The notes under the pieces were generated by a model. It did not search any database and was not told where the DNA came from. It was given only the letters and a program-made list of their open reading frames with translations. Below, one piece after another: positions 58,805-64,000 of a DNA stretch of 64,000 nucleotides. Source of the stretch: Desmodus rotundus (taxonomy: Eukaryota > Chordata > Mammalia > Chiroptera > Phyllostomidae); the NCBI RefSeq assembly GCF_022682495.2, contig NC_071392.1:51113459-51177458 (forward strand). Direction: 5' to 3'. The stretch's first letter is position 1. Every line of letters starts with the position of its first letter. A program made the position numbers and the translations under genes.

Positions 58805-59215
58805 CTTCAAAGTAGTTACAATCAACTACATTGAACAGATAAGATAATCAGAATCTTAAAACTTTCACCTGCTCAGGGTCACGTAAGAGGCAAGTAATGA
58901 ATTCAAACCAAGGTGTTAAAAATTCCAAACCTATTCAATATATGTAGAATTTCTGTTTAAACTGTAAAGTGTAATGGACCATGAAGAAAATTCCAGAAAG
59001 GTTGCAGAAATTCAGAATAACTCTCACAAGCCAGTAAGCAAAGTGCATTTATTCACTTAATAAGGTGAACCTCAAAAAGTAGTAGAAAATTCTTCTAGCA
59101 CATTTCACAGTTCATTGCCTTCTATAAAATACTAATTTCTAAAGGTCACAAACAGAAATCACTGATCCATCAGGTGATAACAGATGAACGTCAAACATTG
59201 CACATATTTCTTTCT
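58805..59215. other. Unassigned stretch
   Basis: Nothing recognised. Confidence 0.35.
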
Positions 59216-59217
59216 TG

Positions 59218-59390
59218 CTTGCTAGCATCAAGTAGTTGTTACTCACCCACATTTTACAGGTGAAATAGAGGCTTAGGTAGAGTTAAGTGACTTACCGAGG
59301 TTGCCTAGCTAATAAAGACTGCACCAAGAATGTGAACCAAGCTGACAGTCTCCCAAGCCCGTGCCCTAAGTAACCTGTTCGGCTGTTTGT
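59218..59390 (-). mobile_element. MIR/L2-like repeat, antisense
   Basis: CATTTTACAGGTGAAATAGAG, GTTAAGTGACTTACCGAGGTT and AAGCCCGTGCCCTAAGTAAC are inverted MIR blocks. Confidence 0.6.
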
Positions 59391-62265
59391 GATTCGAGGA
59401 TTAATTTGTGTACTCATTGGTTTGTTGTATTTCAATGTAAAATGTGATGTTGTTATATTTCCTGTTTGTTTTCAATTCCATGCTTCCTGCTTAAGAGGTG
59501 CAGTATTTTGATTGCATGTAATTACTTACATGAACTTCTGGCATCCCCTCCTGGCCATTGGAGGTGTTATACCTGTTATATTACTCTGTATTGGAGCTCC
59601 TGTATGTGGTGTCTATGAGCAGCAAAGACTCAGCGAAATGAAAGAAAGTGCTCTGAAATGCAAGGCAGGAACCCTGTTTTATCAATTGTATTCTTCATGT
59701 GCTTGTTAGTGGTAGATAAGAAACTCTTCCTTGAAAGGCCCCTGTTTTACCTGCCTCAGGTGAGGGGATTGGGTGATATTTTTGGTCCATTCTGGTTCTA
59801 ATAATTTGTGATTCTGAATTAAACTGATATGATATTCTAGATATTGAAATAACACGTATACCAGAATAAAAAATGGAAGCTATCATTTTAATTTTGATCC
59901 AACAATAATGCAGTTTGCTTGCTTCCTCTTCACTAGATACTGCTCTAGAAACTTCTAATCTGGATTGGTTCCTTGACAAAAAACTCTAATTCCTAAGAGC
60001 CTTATGACACTTAGAATTAATGTGTTCACCTGGTCTGCTGGTCTGTTACCCAGCTTAACCACTACACAAGGCCCTTACTCCTAAGAAGGATGTGAACACA
60101 GACTTGGAGGGAGCCCATGTGCACACGCATATACACACATATGCCTTGTACACAAGTACAATAGATCCCACAGGCTGAATTGTGTTCATTCTTAAGGTAA
60201 CTGGTTTTATTCCTATCTAGAAATTAAAGAAACCACCTTTAGTAAATCAAAGTATGTATACAAAGTAGAATTCTCTTGGGAATATTTGGAATTTATCATT
60301 CATCTGCACTGCCCCACTATCCTTCAGATTTACTTTTTATAACTTTAGAATGTTTCCATCTATCATGGCTTTTAAAAATCAAAAGGATTATCAACACCAT
60401 ACTAAACATGCCTGTCTCTGGAGGTTGTTTATAGTTTGGAAAATGTCCTGGCTATAACTAGATTATCATGACTTTCATTCTCACATCACTGAGCTCCTGA
60501 GGGCTTGTGTGGATGCTTGAGCTCCGTGCTCTTAAATGCAGTGGCACCCGCATTCCAGCTTTGCTTGCCGAAGAACACTGCCTTGAGGGTGCGGACCACC
60601 CAGGACCAGTGCAGATGGCCAGAACCAGTTGGCAGCCTTCTGAAAGAAGAAAATCCTTCTTTGGATTTTCCCAGAAGAAGGAAATGTTGCGTTTTCCACA
60701 GCCACTGAAAACAATAAATAAATTTCCTTGGGTATCTTCATCTTAATTGGCCAGTTGAAATGACTGAGATTAAAAATTATAAGAAATTAAATATCAAAGC
60801 TTAAATTAGAGTTTTCAACAGGTTATCCTGAATTTAATACTCTCTGAGTGTCTCCATGGTATATATTTCATTTTGTTTTGCACTTATATTTTATCCTTAG
60901 TTCTGGTATTTTTTCTGTCATATTTCTCAGTGCATGCTAATTAATACCATCATTAATCTGTGTCAGGCATGTTGTATACTTTTATATATTTATTTGTTAT
61001 TCTTTTTCCCCATTTGTTCTCCATTCCCCTACCCCCATGGATGCTCAGTCTACTGTGTTTGATGCATGCCCTTCGAGCCTATATATCTGTGGAAACTATA
61101 GAGTATTGTTTGTGACTAATGTGTTTTTATATTTATATAAATAGATACCATCCTTGCCTATCCATGTCTGTACCCCTAGTTCACTCCTTCTGTCTGTATT
61201 CATTGTTCCACCTGCATCTGCTGTGTGTTTTCACCGCTTTCCTGTGAGGACACTTCAGCTGTCTCCTGGTCCTGGTTGTCACCAGCAGGGGTGTGATGGA
61301 CAGGTCTCCTCATGTCCAGTGAGCATTTAATCCCCAGGCTTGCCAGTCACAGGAAATACACAGACAGGTTTTCACTAAATCCTGCCAAGACAATGTTACC
61401 CAACATTTAATTTTTTAGGACCTGGTGGCCACAGAGCAATATCTCATTGTTCTCTGGATTATTGGCACTGGTCTGATTATTAGGAAGCTGAGGGTCTGTT
61501 TAAGCCTGGGATCCATTAAAGTGTCTCCTTCAGAAACTTGCTTATTCATGCCCTTTAGGTGAGGCAAAAAGGAGACTGAGAAGCAGAGGGTTAAAGCATA
61601 CGTGAGAGCCAGGCTGCCCGGGGAGTGCCTGGCCCTGCCGTTGACGGGCAGTGTGCACTAACAAACATACAACAAATGTCAGTTATTATATTAGCTATTA
61701 ACAGTAATTTGTTAACATTGTAGATGTAAAGGTCAAACTATAAACATGACTGAATGATTAAAATTATATTAAAGTTATAGTAATTATTACTGTTACTAGT
61801 ATATTATTAATTTGAGTGTATTTTTCTTATGTCTCCTAGACAGTAATCCTTTGTGAATTTTGGCTCTTATGCAAATATCCTCAGCAAATTTTCATCTGTC
61901 TACTAACTGTCTACAGTAACAAGTAATATAGTCAAACTTTTTTGGCATATATTTTGCATACTTTGGAGACTTATTTAAGACTTTTCTCACACAACGTCAC
62001 AAAAGTAATCTATATTTTTTTCTTTCATTTAATTTCAGATTCCAGTCAATTCTGATGCTAGGATTGGAATTTCTGGACTTTCCTGGACTAGTTGGTCATA
62101 ATCTCTTGTTCATTTGCTCCATGCACCTGTGCTGAGGTCCCTGGAGCAGATCCAGGATACAGAAAAAGGTGGATAGAGAGTTGATCAGTGAGTGGGGGAA
62201 AGGAAGGGCTAAATGATACCATGATTACACTAAGTGAATTAAGAGAGCTGAATAGGTGCAGGCAG
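59391..62265. other. Unassigned stretch at the V-distal side
   Basis: No additional V gene, leader exon or known neighbouring gene was recognised. Confidence 0.35.
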
Positions 62266-62267
62266 AG

Positions 62268-62560
62268 GAGTGAATTGGTAGAGAAGGCTTAGCTGGGAGG
62301 GTAAGACCTGAGCTGTGCCTTGAGGAAGGGGGGGATGCAGAAGCAAACAGGGAGGGGCAGGTGCTCCTGGAAAAGGAGGCTGTAACAGGGCCAGCAGAGT
62401 GTAGAGGGGTGGTGGGAGGGCAGGATGAAACAGTGAGGAGACTGGGAGGCTCCTCTGAAGGATGGAGAAGACAACTGTTAGTGAAGGCATGGAGGGTTTT
62501 GAAGGCCAAGCAGAGGCACAGGGATTTGCTATGGCATACAATAGATATTCATCTTCGGTG
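62268..62560 (+). mobile_element. L2-like LINE fragment, sense
   Basis: GACCTGAGCTGTGCCTTGAG, then a purine-rich block with GGCAGGTGCTCCTGG and GGGTTTTGAAGGCCAAG, resembles the L2 3' region. Diverged; its antisense gives serine/proline-rich spurious frames. Confidence 0.5.
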
Positions 62561-64000
62561 TGGGGGAGAGTGGGGGAAAAATTGGGAGTGGTAACATTTT
62601 GACATCAGTGTACAGCAGATGGTTTAAGGAAAGTAGGCAAGCTGGAGAAAAGGGAGTGGGAGATCAGGGAGACAAAAAGGACCACCTGGTCTACCTTGGC
62701 AGGATAAGGACCTCTCCTAGATCAGGGGTCAGGGATTGACGTGCAAGGTGTCATGGCATTGTGAGCGAGGAAATCAAAACAGGTGTTTGGTATATGGAAA
62801 ATGAAGTGTTCTGAAGAAGGGGAACGCTCCATGGCATGGTGCAGAGGGTTTTGAAAGATGTTCCATGAATGCAAAGTCTTAGTAAATGTGGCCCAATGCA
62901 CAGTAACTGACTTAGCAAGAGCTTGATAAATGTTTAATGAATAAGTGACCTCGTGGACTTGGAGCAATTATCGAACACTCCAAAGGAAACATTCTCCAGA
63001 CAGCTGAAGTACAAACTGATGGATGGATATTGATATTGTCCCGTCTCATGCCCAACTCCAGCACCCACTGGGAAAAGCAAAAAAAAAAATAATAATAATT
63101 AGAAATGGTGATATTGAAGGAACAATCAGAGAGGCAGGAAAACAAGGAAAATTAGTATCTTGGGATCTTAGAATTTTGAGAAGTTTTGTGGCATCATCAA
63201 AAGCCACAGAAATCACTTTGTGGTCACTGGTAGGATTTTGGAGAGCAGAGCACGAGGACACATAGTTTGAAAACCAAGAGAAAGTTTAGATATCCTTTGA
63301 AAGAACTTCAAGACCTTCCTCTCAGTTTTCACAGACTTAAGGGTTGTGTCTCAATTACTTTTTAAACTAAAAAAGCCAACATGTGCTGCCATTAAGCAAT
63401 TTTAGGAAGGATAGCTAATGAATCACAAGTTATTTCAATGGACTATCCAGCTCATTTCAGCATTATTTATTTGGCTCTTATGAACAATTTCTCTCAACCC
63501 TGCTGTGTGCCAAGGAGTGCTGCCCATGAACAGCCAGGGTTCACCCAGCCTGGTGCTGCGTGATGGGATTATCATGAAGTTGGTCTGAAACAGGCAGGGT
63601 CAAGGATGACCAGAACCACCTGGCTCCTGAGTCTTTAAGTTTGCTAAGAGAACTTTGGTCATTATCTTCTCCATACAGCTGCCAAATATCCAATTCAACA
63701 GATCTGGGAAGAGGCTACATCATGCTGGGAAGACAGGAGCTACACAACCACACACGGAAAATGTGACTGCTCACCTCCACAGTCTGTCACAGAATGTTTG
63801 TGAGGTTTTGAGCTGGGTTTCAAGTAAAATCCAGAAGGCAGCTTGGGCTCCTTTGAAAACAGTGGTGGAGTCCTAGCAAGGGAAATCAGTTCATTTCTAG
63901 GGCTTCGAGGTGTTCGACCATGCAGTTTGTGTTGAATAAAGCCCTGAGCTTCAGTCATTTTTAAATTCATTGATTTATCATAACTTTTGCAGTTTCCCAA
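62561..64000. other. Unassigned stretch to the window edge
   Basis: No gene was recognised. A short A/ATA run occurs at 63079-63103. Confidence 0.35.

Noticed and set aside
62225..62541. Serine/proline-rich frames on the minus strand
   Set aside because: Antisense of a purine-rich L2-like repeat.

Overview
The window is mammalian nuclear DNA, most probably from a microbat (vesper-bat-like). The species call rests on repeats. There are seven tRNA-derived Ves-type SINE copies. Two non-autonomous hAT elements match the nhAT families I know from vesper bats. There are two internally deleted mariners, bat-style L1 3' ends, and a recurrent ORF1-only L1 derivative (half-L1, HAL1-like).

The host locus is the J-proximal part of the T-cell receptor gamma locus (TRG), transcribed on the minus strand, so V genes lie at high coordinates and the constant gene at low coordinates. 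In transcription order it holds: a decayed TRGV9 homologue (55265-55978), an intact TRGV10 homologue (42701-43168), a TRGVB-like pseudogene (39991-40451), an intact TRGV11 homologue (36047-36517), a further V pseudogene (30976-31275), a JP1-type J (24389-24448), a J1-type J (19305-19354), and one TRGC gene. TRGC has EX1 (15335-15664), two alternative or consecutive EX2 exons (12910-12987 and 11864-11914) and EX3 (9599-9741), with a poly(A) signal at 9157-9162. V genes carry 23-type (one 22-bp) recombination signals and J segments carry 12-type signals, so V-to-J joining obeys the 12/23 rule. All splice junctions inspected in the J and C segments are phase 1 and compatible.

The order V9, V10, VB, V11, JP1, J1, C matches the human 3' V cluster and first J-C cassette as I know them. 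I found no JP segment and the V9 homologue is broken. This cassette therefore offers only V10-like and V11-like genes for rearrangement.

The rest (0-9 kb, the introns, 44-55 kb and 56-64 kb) is repeats and unassigned non-coding DNA. I saw no other host gene. The most unusual non-immune observations are full-length ORF1-only L1 insertions flanked by target-site duplications, one with a possible 3' transduction, and a 61-bp insertion made of the 5' exon of a tyrosine tRNA with its own 8-bp target-site duplication.
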